25,338 nucleotides of DNA from CAYSWS01 sp964434935 (lineage in GTDB: Bacteria; Patescibacteriota; WWE3; UBA101185; UBA10185), in assembly GCA_964434935.1 (NCBI GenBank), contig CAYSWS010000015.1:1-25338 (forward strand), given 5' to 3'. This document shows positions 1 to 6,488 of this stretch, in pieces (the first letter of the stretch is position 1; each line of letters opens with the position of its first letter). A model generated the notes under the pieces. It worked only from the letters and a program-made list of their open reading frames with translations. It was not told the origin of the DNA and made no database searches. A program made the translations under genes and the position numbers.

Positions 1-2
1 TG

Positions 3-110
3 AACGGAATTCTAAATATTATGGATGATGGAATGGTAAGGACCTACGATATCGCTTCAATTTTGTCTGGACTAGGATTTTTTATTGTGGGTTTTTCAAA
101 GAGAGAATAA
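3..110 (+). CDS. C-terminal end of a truncated membrane protein
   Basis: An open frame enters from the left edge and stops at 108-110, giving 35 residues. It contains one hydrophobic stretch (about residues 18-31, SILSGLGFFIVGF) followed by a short basic/acidic tail (SKRE), which looks like the last transmembrane helix of a membrane protein. The body of the gene lies outside the window, so no family can be named. It could also be a chance open frame, but the hydrophobic segment followed by a charged tail is typical of a real C-terminus. Confidence 0.4.
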   Translation, partial: NGILNIMDDGMVRTYDIASILSGLGFFIVGFSKRE

Positions 111-218
111 TTTCTAACCTGGTGCCAAACGGCCAGCCAGTTATCCTGTAGAAACTGCGCACAGTATTAAACACATATCCTTATATACTTCAGAATATTC
201 ATTAAAAGATGATTTGAT

Positions 219-265
219 CATAAGCTTATGCACTTACCTTACATAGAGTGCTGTAATGATATAAT
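219..265 (+). promoter_or_regulatory. Extended -10 promoter with upstream 12-bp palindrome
   Basis: A perfect extended -10 box, TGATATAAT, lies at 257-265, and transcription would start near 272, six bases before the ATG at 278. A perfect 12-bp palindrome (CATAAGCTTATG, 219-230) sits about 40-50 bases upstream of that start and could bind a dimeric regulator. No good -35 box is visible, which fits an extended -10 promoter. Binding by any regulator is inference. Confidence 0.5.
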
Positions 266-277
266 ATGTTCATAAAT

Positions 278-550
278 ATGGATATAAAAAAATTACCAAA
301 CTGGTTAATATCCGGGATAATGGTGTTTCCAGTGTTAATAGTGCTAGGAATTATTTTATTTGTTTTATCTCTTGGTAAAATTAGCGTTCTTATTTGGCTA
401 ATTATTCCCTCTATATTTTTTGAAGAGATCTTTGAAACTTGTTGTTACACCTTTTCTAATAGCTATATAATGAATTTACTTTTTGCTCTTATTTTCTGGT
501 TTGCTATTGGATCAACATTAGGTTGGGTAACTGAGAGAATTAAAAAGTAA
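278..550 (+). CDS. Small two-helix membrane protein, unknown function
   Basis: The 90-residue product is very hydrophobic. One long segment (about residues 11-45, starting WLISGIMVFPVLIVL) probably makes one or two helices. A second segment (about 64-82) runs into GWVTERIKK, a basic tail that should stay in the cytoplasm. I recognise no family. An in-frame ATG exists at 266, but it directly abuts the -10 box at 260-265 and lies upstream of the predicted transcription start, so 278 is the better start. There is no Shine-Dalgarno sequence and the predicted leader is only about six bases. It stands upstream of another small membrane protein on the same strand. Confidence 0.6.
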   Translation: MDIKKLPNWLISGIMVFPVLIVLGIILFVLSLGKISVLIWLIIPSIFFEEIFETCCYTFSNSYIMNLLFALIFWFAIGSTLGWVTERIKK

Positions 551-599
551 GATCATACTCAGCCAAATCAACTATTTCTGCTACTACTAAATTAACTTT

Positions 600-893
600 A
601 TGACACTATCTCTCATAAGAAAACCCAGTTCCTGGATTCCTATAGCATTGTCCTTAGCCATGCTGGTTCTAGAGAGTTTTTATCTTTTAAATATACTTCA
701 TGCAGATCCAACAGGCGACGAGGGTTTAGGTGCTCATTTATTTCAACTATGGTTACCTTTAGAAGCTATAATTGTCTTGTATTTTTCTGTAAAATGGCTA
801 CCCAAAGAGAGAAAAGAAGCTTTTCCAATTTTTATAATCCAAATTATATTGGTAATCGCTGTTTGTACACCAGTTTTCTATTTTAGGTGGTAA
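600..893 (+). CDS. Small three-helix membrane protein, unknown function
   Basis: The 97-residue product has three hydrophobic segments (about residues 13-31, 48-67 and 74-95). Between the first two is a polar loop containing HADPTGDEGLGAH, likely on the outside. The second helix is followed by a basic stretch (KWLPKERKE), which suggests a cytoplasmic loop. I cannot name a family. The start is preceded by a weak -10-like TAAATT exactly six bases before the ATG, the same spacing as other genes here, and no ribosome binding site. It lies 49 bases downstream of the preceding small membrane gene and could be co-transcribed with it. Confidence 0.55.
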   Translation: MTLSLIRKPSSWIPIALSLAMLVLESFYLLNILHADPTGDEGLGAHLFQLWLPLEAIIVLYFSVKWLPKERKEAFPIFIIQIILVIAVCTPVFYFRW

Positions 894-1012
894 CTATTTG
901 AAGACCTTCTTTCTGTACTTTTGCTTTGTTAAATGATACTAAAAATACTGGTCATAAAACTAAAGGCGCTATTTTTAGCAGGTTTCTAATATTCACGTTA
1001 ATAGTTCTACTC

Positions 1013-1291
1013 CTACATTTTATCAATTTTAATAGCTTTACCATTTATTAGCGCATCCGCTACCTTTTTTATCGCTGAATCTATAGTTCTTGCAAAGGTA
1101 GGCTGCGAAATATGCATTTTTTCAGCAGATTTTGTCTGATCCAACCCGTCTACTAAGTATAGCTTTATTGCTTCGATTTCATCGGATAAAAGCTCAACAT
1201 CTTCAAGTTTCCTCATGGGGATGCCTCTTGGTTTAAAGTAGTCGACTTTGGGATTAAATTGTAAGTATCTGTGTACTTTTGGCCTTGGCAT
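1013..1291 (-). CDS. DUF134 (UPF0251) family helix-turn-helix protein
   Basis: The 92-residue product starts MPRPK and contains a sigma-70 region-4-like helix-turn-helix (about residues 33-85: LSDEIEAIKLYLVDGLDQTKSAEKM followed by ISQPTFARTI). Both are hallmarks of the DUF134/UPF0251 family, presumed DNA-binding regulators that often neighbour DUF5320 and NifX-like iron-molybdenum-cofactor proteins. The frame is open seven codons further upstream, but MPRPK is the conserved family N-terminus, so I place the start at 1291. It lies 72 bases downstream of the DUF5320 gene on the same strand, the usual pairing. It is a candidate for binding the palindromes upstream of that gene, which is inference. 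No NifX-like gene is visible here. Confidence 0.8.
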   Translation of the reverse strand: MPRPKVHRYLQFNPKVDYFKPRGIPMRKLEDVELLSDEIEAIKLYLVDGLDQTKSAEKMHISQPTFARTIDSAIKKVADALINGKAIKIDKM

Positions 1292-1363
1292 ATATTTTAC
1301 TAAAATTAGCACTATGGGTGAGCTCCATCTGTGTTTTTAAAAAGCACATGTAGGAAGTCGCTT

Positions 1364-1612
1364 TTATTTTTCTTCCTCGAGCTTCTTTTGTTCTGTTTTG
1401 ACCTGTTCTAACTCTACTTCTAAGTTTTTCTTATAGGAATCTAATTCTTCTTTTACTTGATCTTTGCTTAAGTAAGCAAACCAAGACCTAAAACCTCTTC
1501 TCCTACCAAAACCTTTTCTTCTTTCCATACCCATACTGTCACCACAGGGACCAAAACCTCTACCAGTCATTGGACCTTGTCCTTGAGGACCTGTTGCATT
1601 TTTAAAAGGCAT
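1364..1612 (-). CDS. DUF5320 family protein
   Basis: The 82-residue product opens with MPFKNATGPQGQGPMTGRG, the glycine-rich N-terminus typical of DUF5320. A short basic RR-rich stretch (MERRKGFGRRRGF) and a C-terminal charged coiled coil (about residues 45-82) follow. The family is uncharacterised. It travels with DUF134 regulators and iron-molybdenum-cofactor-type proteins, and DUF134 is indeed next door. A GTG occurs three codons earlier, but AGGGGGTGAT, close to the perfect anti-16S complement, sits eight bases before the ATG at 1612 and settles the start. This is one of the few genes in the window with a strong ribosome binding site. Confidence 0.8.
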   Translation of the reverse strand: MPFKNATGPQGQGPMTGRGFGPCGDSMGMERRKGFGRRRGFRSWFAYLSKDQVKEELDSYKKNLEVELEQVKTEQKKLEEEK

Positions 1613-1640
1613 TCCAATCACCCCCTTTTATAAATTATAT

Positions 1641-1681
1641 TGAATATATATTCATAATAGCACACGGAGGTGCTTTGTCAA
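1641..1681 (-). promoter_or_regulatory. Strong promoter with two palindromic operators (DUF5320-DUF134)
   Basis: On the minus strand TTGACA (1681-1676) is followed after 16 bases by TATTAT (1659-1654), preceded by TGC as an extended -10. The spacer holds an inverted repeat AGCAC-N6-GTGCT (1659-1674). The expected transcription start near 1647 falls inside a perfect 14-bp palindrome, TGAATATATATTCA (1641-1654). Palindromes of this TGAA...TTCA shape are typical of ArsR/SmtB-type operators, so metal-dependent control is possible. The neighbouring DUF134 protein is another candidate. Promoter assignment is from sequence; the regulator is inference. Confidence 0.7.
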
Positions 1682-1742
1682 AATGTTCAGATAACGTATA
1701 GTGCTGCCAGCCGCACACTACAGTACCTATTGCTTCATATGA

Positions 1743-1760
1743 CCTATAACATGTGATAGG
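1743..1760. promoter_or_regulatory. 18-bp near-perfect palindrome just upstream of a start codon
   Basis: CCTATAACATGTGATAGG pairs at eight of nine positions of its dyad and ends nine bases before the ATG at 1770. It is well placed to act as an operator, or as a hairpin in the 5' end of the mRNA. It overlaps TATAAC (1745-1750), which could be the -10 box of the gene. Confidence 0.4.
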
Positions 1761-1769
1761 CTTGAACAA

Positions 1770-2015
1770 ATGAAAAAGACACAAGACGGAAATAAGATTG
1801 AAAACTGGGTGAAGAACAGAGACGGTGTTCCTGCAAAGATCAAGGGCACTAAAGACTTAATACGAATTAAATTCGATAGCTTAGAAGATGAACTTATACC
1901 AATTACATGGTTCGAATTCTATAAGATCTTTGAAGATAAAAAACTCACTTTTCTTTATGAAGACAACGACGAAAGCAGATTTTGCAAATTTATAGATTCT
2001 GATCCGGAAAAATAA
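1770..2015 (+). CDS. Small acidic soluble protein, unknown function
   Basis: The 81-residue product is soluble, acidic and rich in aromatics. Recognisable patches are IENWVKNRDGVPAKIKGT near the N-terminus, then IRIKFDSLEDELIPITWFEF, and a C-terminal FLYEDNDESRFCKFI. I recall similar stand-alone 80-residue hypothetical proteins (pattern NWV..R.G.PA..KGT...LRI.F...E..L..I.W.EFF) in diverse bacteria and archaea, without an established function. The ATG at 1770 has no Shine-Dalgarno sequence and directly follows a near-perfect palindrome. The gene is divergent from the DUF5320 gene and convergent with the GlsB/YeaQ-like gene. Confidence 0.65.
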   Translation: MKKTQDGNKIENWVKNRDGVPAKIKGTKDLIRIKFDSLEDELIPITWFEFYKIFEDKKLTFLYEDNDESRFCKFIDSDPEK

Positions 2016-2040
2016 TTTAATTTATAAAACTGAGATAAAA

Positions 2041-2099
2041 GTAATATAAGACAAGGTTATTCTAGTATATTCGTAGAATATTTTACTTTTCTTATATAC
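2041..2099. terminator. Cruciform-like bidirectional terminator candidate
   Basis: Between two convergent genes a perfect 7-bp stem TATTCTA/TAGAATA (2058-2064 with 2074-2080) is embedded in a larger imperfect stem, GTAATATAAG (2041-2050) with CTTATATAC (2091-2099). The DNA is AT-rich with T-runs on both sides. The stem is weak in G+C, so termination strength is uncertain. Confidence 0.4.
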
Positions 2100-2132
2100 T
2101 TTGCCCTGCCAATTATTTATTCTCAAGATCTA

Positions 2133-2372
2133 TTAAAATAACCTTGCAATAAACAAGACGAGCAACGCTCCTGCTACAGCAACCACGAAAGACATTAAGT
2201 TGAATCCCGTAACATCCACACCAAAAAACTTTTGTCCCAGATAGCCGCCTACTACGGCGCCGATTATTCCTAAAATTATTGATCCTATGATCCCACCATG
2301 AGAACTGGGTGCAATAAAATTAGCAATGCCTCCGGTAATTAATCCAAATACGATCCAATATACAATACTCAC
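2133..2372 (-). CDS. GlsB/YeaQ/YmgE-type stress membrane protein (Transgly_assoc)
   Basis: The 79-residue product has three hydrophobic segments and the glycine-rich pattern of the transglycosylase-associated family: GLITGGIANFIAPSSHGGIIG, then IILGIIGAVVGGYLGQKFFG, then a final helix. Members are small inner-membrane proteins linked to general stress. Their molecular role is unknown and transglycosylase activity is not established. The first possible start (GTG 2381) lies inside the ribosome binding site. A perfect AGGAGGTGAT (AGGAGG at 2381-2386) sits eight bases before the GTG at 2372, which I take as the start. It follows the YggT-like gene by 49 bases on the same strand. Confidence 0.85.
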   Translation of the reverse strand: MSIVYWIVFGLITGGIANFIAPSSHGGIIGSIILGIIGAVVGGYLGQKFFGVDVTGFNLMSFVVAVAGALLVLFIARLF

Positions 2373-2421
2373 AATCATCACCTCCTAAATAAATACCTAC
2401 AAAAATAACTCAGCAATAAAA

Positions 2422-2853
2422 CTAATCTGCTTGCTGTTCACCCGAAAAGATCCTAACTAGTTTAACAATTCCCCAAGCGAGAAAAATGTAAACAACTAAA
2501 CCTACTAATGCCGCCGGCTCAAGTACTGAAGACGTTTCTAATCCCTTCGAAATACCTCTGCTAAATATTCCTTCAAATGGAAGAATAAATAACCCGGTTA
2601 TACCATAGATAAACCCTACAAAAGCACTTGTGCTACTGGCCCCTGCCAATTTAAACACAATACGGAAAGCTAAAAGTACATCTAGTAAACCAAAGAAAAA
2701 ATAGATCAAATATTCTATCGTTTGAGAACTAGTGGCTGCGGTTTTGACTTGAGTAGCCATAACCGGCTTACTTTCGTTGCCAGTAGGATTATCTAATACT
2801 GTTTTTGAGGCATCGCCCTGAGTGGTCACCGTTTCTTTTATTGTTTCTGTCAT
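2422..2853 (-). CDS. YggT family membrane protein
   Basis: The 143-residue product has a polar, threonine-rich N-terminal tail (about residues 1-43) and then a YggT-like membrane domain. The first helix is IYFFFGLLDVLLAFRIVFKL (about 48-67), followed by a helix around FVGFIYGITGLFILPFEGIF and a final helix VGLVVYIFLAWGIVKLVRIF. The LLDVLLAFRIVFKLAG...PFEGIF pattern is characteristic of YggT. Family members are small integral membrane proteins of unclear function, tied in some bacteria to osmotic stress or division-site organisation. GAAGGTGAT lies five bases before the ATG. It is followed by the GlsB-like stress gene, suggesting a small envelope-stress transcription unit. Confidence 0.8.
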   Translation of the reverse strand: MTETIKETVTTQGDASKTVLDNPTGNESKPVMATQVKTAATSSQTIEYLIYFFFGLLDVLLAFRIVFKLAGASSTSAFVGFIYGITGLFILPFEGIFSRGISKGLETSSVLEPAALVGLVVYIFLAWGIVKLVRIFSGEQQAD

Positions 2854-2921
2854 TTTTTATCACCTTCTTTTAAATCCGAAATAATTATTAAGATCCCCTT
2901 AACTAGAAGCCATAGTGGGCT

Positions 2922-3122
2922 TTAAGAATGCCGGACAGTGGGTTCTCTGATATTAACCTTCTTAATTACTGTTTCTTTTGGTAGATAGTTAAGTAAGGCG
3001 TTTTCTACAAGTTCCGTTAAAGTAATTTCTTCAATTACTGCTTCTGCCTTTGCGTGCTTAGCAATAGCGGGATCCATAAAAATGGTTATTCTTTGTTTAT
3101 GATTATTATTAGTTGTTGTCAT
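2922..3122 (-). CDS. Ribbon-helix-helix DNA-binding protein
   Basis: The 66-residue product has the ribbon-helix-helix layout: a beta strand QRITIFMDPAIAKHAK (about residues 10-25), then helix EEITLTELVENALLNYL (about 31-47), and a basic tail. Such proteins dimerise to form a DNA-reading beta ribbon and serve as antitoxins or small autorepressors. The frame is open 12 codons upstream from a TTG, but that TTG is part of the -35 box. The ATG at 3122 coincides with the predicted transcription start, so the mRNA is probably leaderless. No toxin-like gene is adjacent; the downstream neighbours are YggT and GlsB-like membrane proteins, so a stand-alone repressor is more likely than half of a toxin-antitoxin pair. 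Confidence 0.7.
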   Translation of the reverse strand: MTTTNNNHKQRITIFMDPAIAKHAKAEAVIEEITLTELVENALLNYLPKETVIKKVNIREPTVRHS

Positions 3123-3126
3123 ACTT

Positions 3127-3158
3127 ACAATGCTACATTGTGTTGTAGTACTTGTCAA
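3127..3158 (-). promoter_or_regulatory. Promoter with palindromic operator over the -10 box (RHH gene)
   Basis: TTGACA (3158-3153), a 17-base spacer and TAGCAT (3135-3130) form a promoter whose start falls at about the ATG (3122). A perfect inverted repeat ACAATG-CTA-CATTGT (3127-3141) covers the -10 box. A second repeat, CTACA-N6-TGTAG (3133-3148), overlaps it in the spacer. Short dyads of this kind over a promoter are the usual autorepression site of ribbon-helix-helix proteins; autorepression here is inference. Confidence 0.65.
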
Positions 3159-3245
3159 TAGATGGTTGTTAAATAAATGAGAATATCAATAAAAAAACGA
3201 TGTCTACAATGGATTTGTATAATCTATAAAATAATGCAGGTTAGC

Positions 3246-4349
3246 TTAGGAAATAGGTTTTATAGCCTTACGTATAACAATTTTCATTATAAATCCGATG
3301 AGCAAAAAAACTGCTATGTAAAGCAATGTTCCTAAAAAGGGCGGTGTATATTTATAAAAAAGATCATATCTGTACATTAACGGCCATTGGATCAAATAAA
3401 TTTCGTACGAATATTTACCCAGGATAATTAATAGATTTGATTGAATTTTCATTAAGAGAATGATCGATACTAGAGATGCCATAGTGATCATGCTCATCAA
3501 TGCCTCCGAAATTATTTTTTCACCCACATCCGAATTTATGGAAGTATAAGCAAATATTATGGTGAGTAAGAATATTAGTAAAAATCGTAAAAGAGTGACC
3601 TTATGTGCACCAAATTTCATTATCTTTATCTTATTCTTTAGCTCTAATGCATGCTTATTATTAAATACGTAAGCAAACAGAATGCCAAATGGAAAGGCAA
3701 ATAAGTGGAGTTTGTATAGTTTAAGGACATCTTTAGTTACAGGTAAACTAATGTTAACCATAACATATCCAAGTAATAGTACTAATATCGCGGAAATAAC
3801 TGGTTTTTCTTTTCTATACACCAAAGGAAAGAGCAAATAATAAAAGAGTATCAAAGTAAAGTACCACAAAGGTGAATTGATCGATGCATCAATACTGGAA
3901 TCGGGAAAGAACCCCAGTATATTCTGTAAGATTGTTAACAAACTATAACTCCTGCTAAGTAAGTAATGATCTAATATTAAGAACGTTATAAGAACAACCC
4001 ACATGGGGACAAAGATACTCTTTAGTCTCCTTTTATAAAATTCTAGTACTGTCTTTTTTAACCTATTCTCTGATCTAGATAGACCGAATCCGGATAAAAA
4101 CAAAAAAATATTAACTCCTACACCCCCGGCTACAGAAAGAGGATATAGAGTTTTATGATCCGAAAATAGAAAGTAACCTATGTGAGAAAAAATGACCATT
4201 AATATAGCCATGCCTTTTAGCTCATTAGTATGCGAATGATTCATAACATGAGGATTTGGATCCTTTTTAGCAGTTAAGATCAATGCCGGAATTAAAAAAG
4301 TTAAGAAAAGAGCAGTTTGAAAGTATGAATCAGGGTAGCTAATATTCAT
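3246..4349 (-). CDS. Acyltransferase family 3 (integral membrane O-acyltransferase)
   Basis: The 367-residue product has about ten transmembrane helices and the acyltransferase-3 signature. LKGMAILMVIFSHIGYF (about residues 44-60) contains the catalytic-type histidine H56, and GVGVNIFLFLSGFGLSRSENR follows. Family members use acyl-CoA on the cytoplasmic side to acylate exported glycans such as peptidoglycan, O-antigen or exopolysaccharide. The start ATG overlaps the end of the upstream SGNH hydrolase gene by 11 bases, so the two are translationally coupled. In many bacteria these two activities are one fused polypeptide (OafA-like) or a PatA/PatB-type pair; here they are separate proteins. 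The substrate is unknown. Confidence 0.88.
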   Translation of the reverse strand: MNISYPDSYFQTALFLTFLIPALILTAKKDPNPHVMNHSHTNELKGMAILMVIFSHIGYFLFSDHKTLYPLSVAGGVGVNIFLFLSGFGLSRSENRLKKTVLEFYKRRLKSIFVPMWVVLITFLILDHYLLSRSYSLLTILQNILGFFPDSSIDASINSPLWYFTLILFYYLLFPLVYRKEKPVISAILVLLLGYVMVNISLPVTKDVLKLYKLHLFAFPFGILFAYVFNNKHALELKNKIKIMKFGAHKVTLLRFLLIFLLTIIFAYTSINSDVGEKIISEALMSMITMASLVSIILLMKIQSNLLIILGKYSYEIYLIQWPLMYRYDLFYKYTPPFLGTLLYIAVFLLIGFIMKIVIRKAIKPIS

Positions 4350-5082
4350 TAATTATATTTCCCCAAATAACATAGCCTTTGTTCGATGGATGAAATTCAT
4401 CAGAAGAATAATAATTTGGGTCGTATCTAGAAAGTAAATAAGTGCTGTCATAAAGATCTATTAGTTTAATACGTTCTTTATATCCAATATTATTAACTAC
4501 ATCTTTAATAGTTTCGTTAAACTTTTTTGTTCTGTAATTAAGCAAGAAGCCAAATGGCTGGTAAACTACTTTGCTTGAACCTAGGTAAGGAATGTTTAGT
4601 ACAGTAATCCGAGCGTGTGTTTTAGTAAGTAATTCATTAAGAATATAAAAGTAATTTTCATAAAATTTATTTACTGATCGTTTATTGTGTATATCATTCG
4701 TGCCGATCAACAATGTAATATACTCCGGATCTTGTTCAATTGTTTCCGGAAGTTGGTTATTAATGACGTCAGCAGTCGTCCCGCCAGGTTGCGCCAAGTT
4801 TGTTAAATTCACTTTTTTGTATTTGTCCAAAAGACCCAGTGCATAAATGTATACAAACGTATCGGAAATTTTTGTACTTCCAACGCCTGCGCTCAAGCTG
4901 TCTCCTAGAGCAATGTATGAGGCGGAGCCTTCCCCCTGATCGTTCTCGATTACCAAAGGATCTTTACTATAGGGACTTTCTAAATCTTTGTAACCTATGT
5001 AGTGGTAAAATCTCACATAAGAAAAAAGTAGGTAAAAGAAAGGTAAAGACAAGATGGCAAAAATTTTTAGAAATTTCACCAT
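4339..5082 (-). CDS. Membrane-anchored SGNH/GDSL hydrolase
   Basis: The 247-residue product has an N-terminal helix (about residues 5-23) and then an SGNH-hydrolase domain. Visible blocks are IALGDSLSAG with nucleophile Ser62, the glycine block LAQPGG (about 97-101), LLIGTND with Asn129, and DEFHPSNKGY with the Asp228/His231 pair. All four catalytic blocks are intact. SGNH enzymes act as esterases or as acetyl-transferring partners of acyltransferase-3 proteins, and the next gene is such a protein. A TATAAT (5091-5086) lies only three bases before the ATG at 5082 but six bases before a GTG at 5079. If transcription is leaderless as elsewhere here, the true start may be GTG 5079, one codon later. 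Confidence 0.88.
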   Translation of the reverse strand: MVKFLKIFAILSLPFFYLLFSYVRFYHYIGYKDLESPYSKDPLVIENDQGEGSASYIALGDSLSAGVGSTKISDTFVYIYALGLLDKYKKVNLTNLAQPGGTTADVINNQLPETIEQDPEYITLLIGTNDIHNKRSVNKFYENYFYILNELLTKTHARITVLNIPYLGSSKVVYQPFGFLLNYRTKKFNETIKDVVNNIGYKERIKLIDLYDSTYLLSRYDPNYYSSDEFHPSNKGYVIWGNIINEY

Positions 5083-5252
5083 TTAATTATAATGCAAAAG
5101 ATCCGGTAATAAGAAACAATGTCAGATTCTCAATTTGCATATTTACCACATCTTACTCTGCTATATCCCTTATATAAATTTAAATTATTCATTAGCTTAA
5201 AATCTCTAATTTGTAGCCAGACGATCAGCCAAAACAATCACTTTGTCTATAT

Positions 5253-5281
5253 TTGCTAAAACTTCATAACTTTAATATAAA
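5253..5281 (+). promoter_or_regulatory. Promoter of the P-loop kinase-like gene
   Basis: TTGCTA (5253-5258), a 17-base spacer and TATAAA (5276-5281) form a sigma-70-type promoter, with a start near 5288 and a leader of about ten bases lacking a Shine-Dalgarno sequence. It shares a 215-base divergent intergenic region with the SGNH gene. Nothing else was recognised in that region. Confidence 0.55.
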
Positions 5282-5297
5282 CTGCTAAAGTAATTTA

Positions 5298-5873
5298 ATG
5301 ACTAAAGTAATTGGACTCACCGGACCCATGGGCAGCGGAAAGGGCACAATAGTAAAACTATTGCAAGAGATGGGTTATAAAAGTTTTAAGTACTCTGATG
5401 TAATTAGGGAAGAGCTCAAAACAAGAGGCATAAAAGAAACCAGAAATACTCTTCAGGATGTTGGCAATGACCTAAGAGAAAAGCATGGTGCTTATGTTTT
5501 GTCACAAAGACTTGTTGACATAATTAAGAAGTGTAAAATTCCGCTGGCTGTTGTTGATGGTGTTCGTAATCCGAAAGAAGTTATTTTTTTGCGCCAAAAC
5601 TTAGACGATTTTATTTTGCTTGGTATAACCGCCAGTCCAGATACAAGATTCAAGTTGATCAAACAAAGAAATAGGCCCTCAGATCCTAAAACCAGAGCAG
5701 AGTTTGATAGATTAGAGAAAAGAGATAGGGGAGAGGGTGAGGGCGAATATGGTCAACAAGTACAGGCGTGCTTGAGCATGGCTGATATCATTATAGAAAA
5801 CGAAGGCACGGTTGAGGAGCTTAAAAATAAGTTTCAAAAAGTCTTACCATCAAAACAACGTAAAAAACAGTGA
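5298..5873 (+). CDS. AAA/P-loop nucleotide kinase-like protein (dephospho-CoA kinase-like)
   Basis: The 191-residue product begins VIGLTGPMGSGKGTIVKLL, a Walker A loop (GPMGSGKG, residues 9-16) of the nucleoside-monophosphate-kinase superfamily. A lid-like arginine-rich segment follows (about 130-155: KQRNRPSDPKTRAEFDRLEK, then RDRGEGEGEYG). VVDGVRNPKEVIFLRQ (about 84-99) matches the DGxRxxxE pattern of archaeal UPF0200 and dephospho-CoA-kinase-like proteins. It probably phosphorylates a small metabolite or nucleotide with ATP in the cytoplasm. I cannot tell whether the substrate is dephospho-CoA, a dNMP or something else. It is a single gene with its own promoter. Confidence 0.75.
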   Translation: MTKVIGLTGPMGSGKGTIVKLLQEMGYKSFKYSDVIREELKTRGIKETRNTLQDVGNDLREKHGAYVLSQRLVDIIKKCKIPLAVVDGVRNPKEVIFLRQNLDDFILLGITASPDTRFKLIKQRNRPSDPKTRAEFDRLEKRDRGEGEGEYGQQVQACLSMADIIIENEGTVEELKNKFQKVLPSKQRKKQ

Positions 5874-5951
5874 TATCTTGTTGCTTTATGGAAATATTAT
5901 ATACAGATTAAGATAGGCGATTATGCCAAATAATTTATGTATAATAAATCT

Positions 5952-6437
5952 ATGGATATAAATGTAGAACCCCCTAAAGCAGAAGAGAAAGCCCCTAAGA
6001 AAAATATTCGTGGAAATAAGAAAGTAAGATTGGGGGTAATATTATTCCTTATGGCAGTAGTGGCAGTGCTATTTATTTTTTGGGAAAAGGCTCGAATTGC
6101 CTTGGTAGTAGCTTTTATTGCTCTGCTGGCAGCCCTGGGATTAGAAGTATCAAACAACGATTGGGACCTTGGGCAGTTGTTCAAGACAAGGTCATTCGAA
6201 CAATCAAAAGTAACCCGGGATGCGTCAGGGAATGTTCTGTTTGATGTTTTTGGCAACACAACTACGGATAGTACAACGGGTAAAGGTGCTGACCAATACA
6301 ATTGCGATGATTTTGCCACTCAGCCGAGCGCTCAAGCTTTCTTTGAAAAAGTTGGTGGCTTGGGAAATGATCTAAACAGGCTTGATGGGGATAAAGACGG
6401 TATCGCTTGCGAGAGTCTACCAAAAGGTAGTAACTAA
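5952..6437 (+). CDS. Two-helix membrane protein with C-terminal Excalibur domain
   Basis: The 161-residue product has a polar, proline/lysine-rich N-terminus and two adjacent transmembrane helices (about residues 26-43 and 47-66). A linker follows, then a C-terminal Excalibur calcium-binding domain (about 117-157: YNCDDFATQPSAQAFFEK then DLNRLDGDKDGIACESLP). The DxDxDGxxC loop and the two conserved cysteines are intact. Excalibur domains are extracellular and often sit at the end of nuclease-like or surface proteins; here there is no nuclease domain. An ATG at 5937 is possible, but it overlaps the -10 box TATAAT (5940-5945). The ATG at 5952 lies exactly six bases after that box and is preferred as a leaderless start. 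Confidence 0.8.
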   Translation: MDINVEPPKAEEKAPKKNIRGNKKVRLGVILFLMAVVAVLFIFWEKARIALVVAFIALLAALGLEVSNNDWDLGQLFKTRSFEQSKVTRDASGNVLFDVFGNTTTDSTTGKGADQYNCDDFATQPSAQAFFEKVGGLGNDLNRLDGDKDGIACESLPKGSN

Positions 6438-6488
6438 TTTACTATTTTATCTAACTATCTAAACCTGGTAAATACACCGTATTGTGAT

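Noticed and set aside
894..1012. A possible small gene or terminator between the convergent genes
   Set aside because: There is no open frame with a plausible start and no convincing stem followed by a T-run.
2922..3158. A toxin-antitoxin module built on the ribbon-helix-helix gene
   Set aside because: Neither flank encodes a small toxin-like protein (RelE/ParE, PIN, MazF). The neighbours are an acyltransferase and YggT-like genes.
4800..5177. A 125-codon plus-strand open frame
   Set aside because: It mostly lies antisense to the SGNH hydrolase with its intact catalytic blocks, and has a cysteine/serine-rich shadow composition.
5921..6319. A 132-codon minus-strand open frame
   Set aside because: It is antisense to the Excalibur-domain gene, which has recognisable helices, a calcium loop and a promoter.
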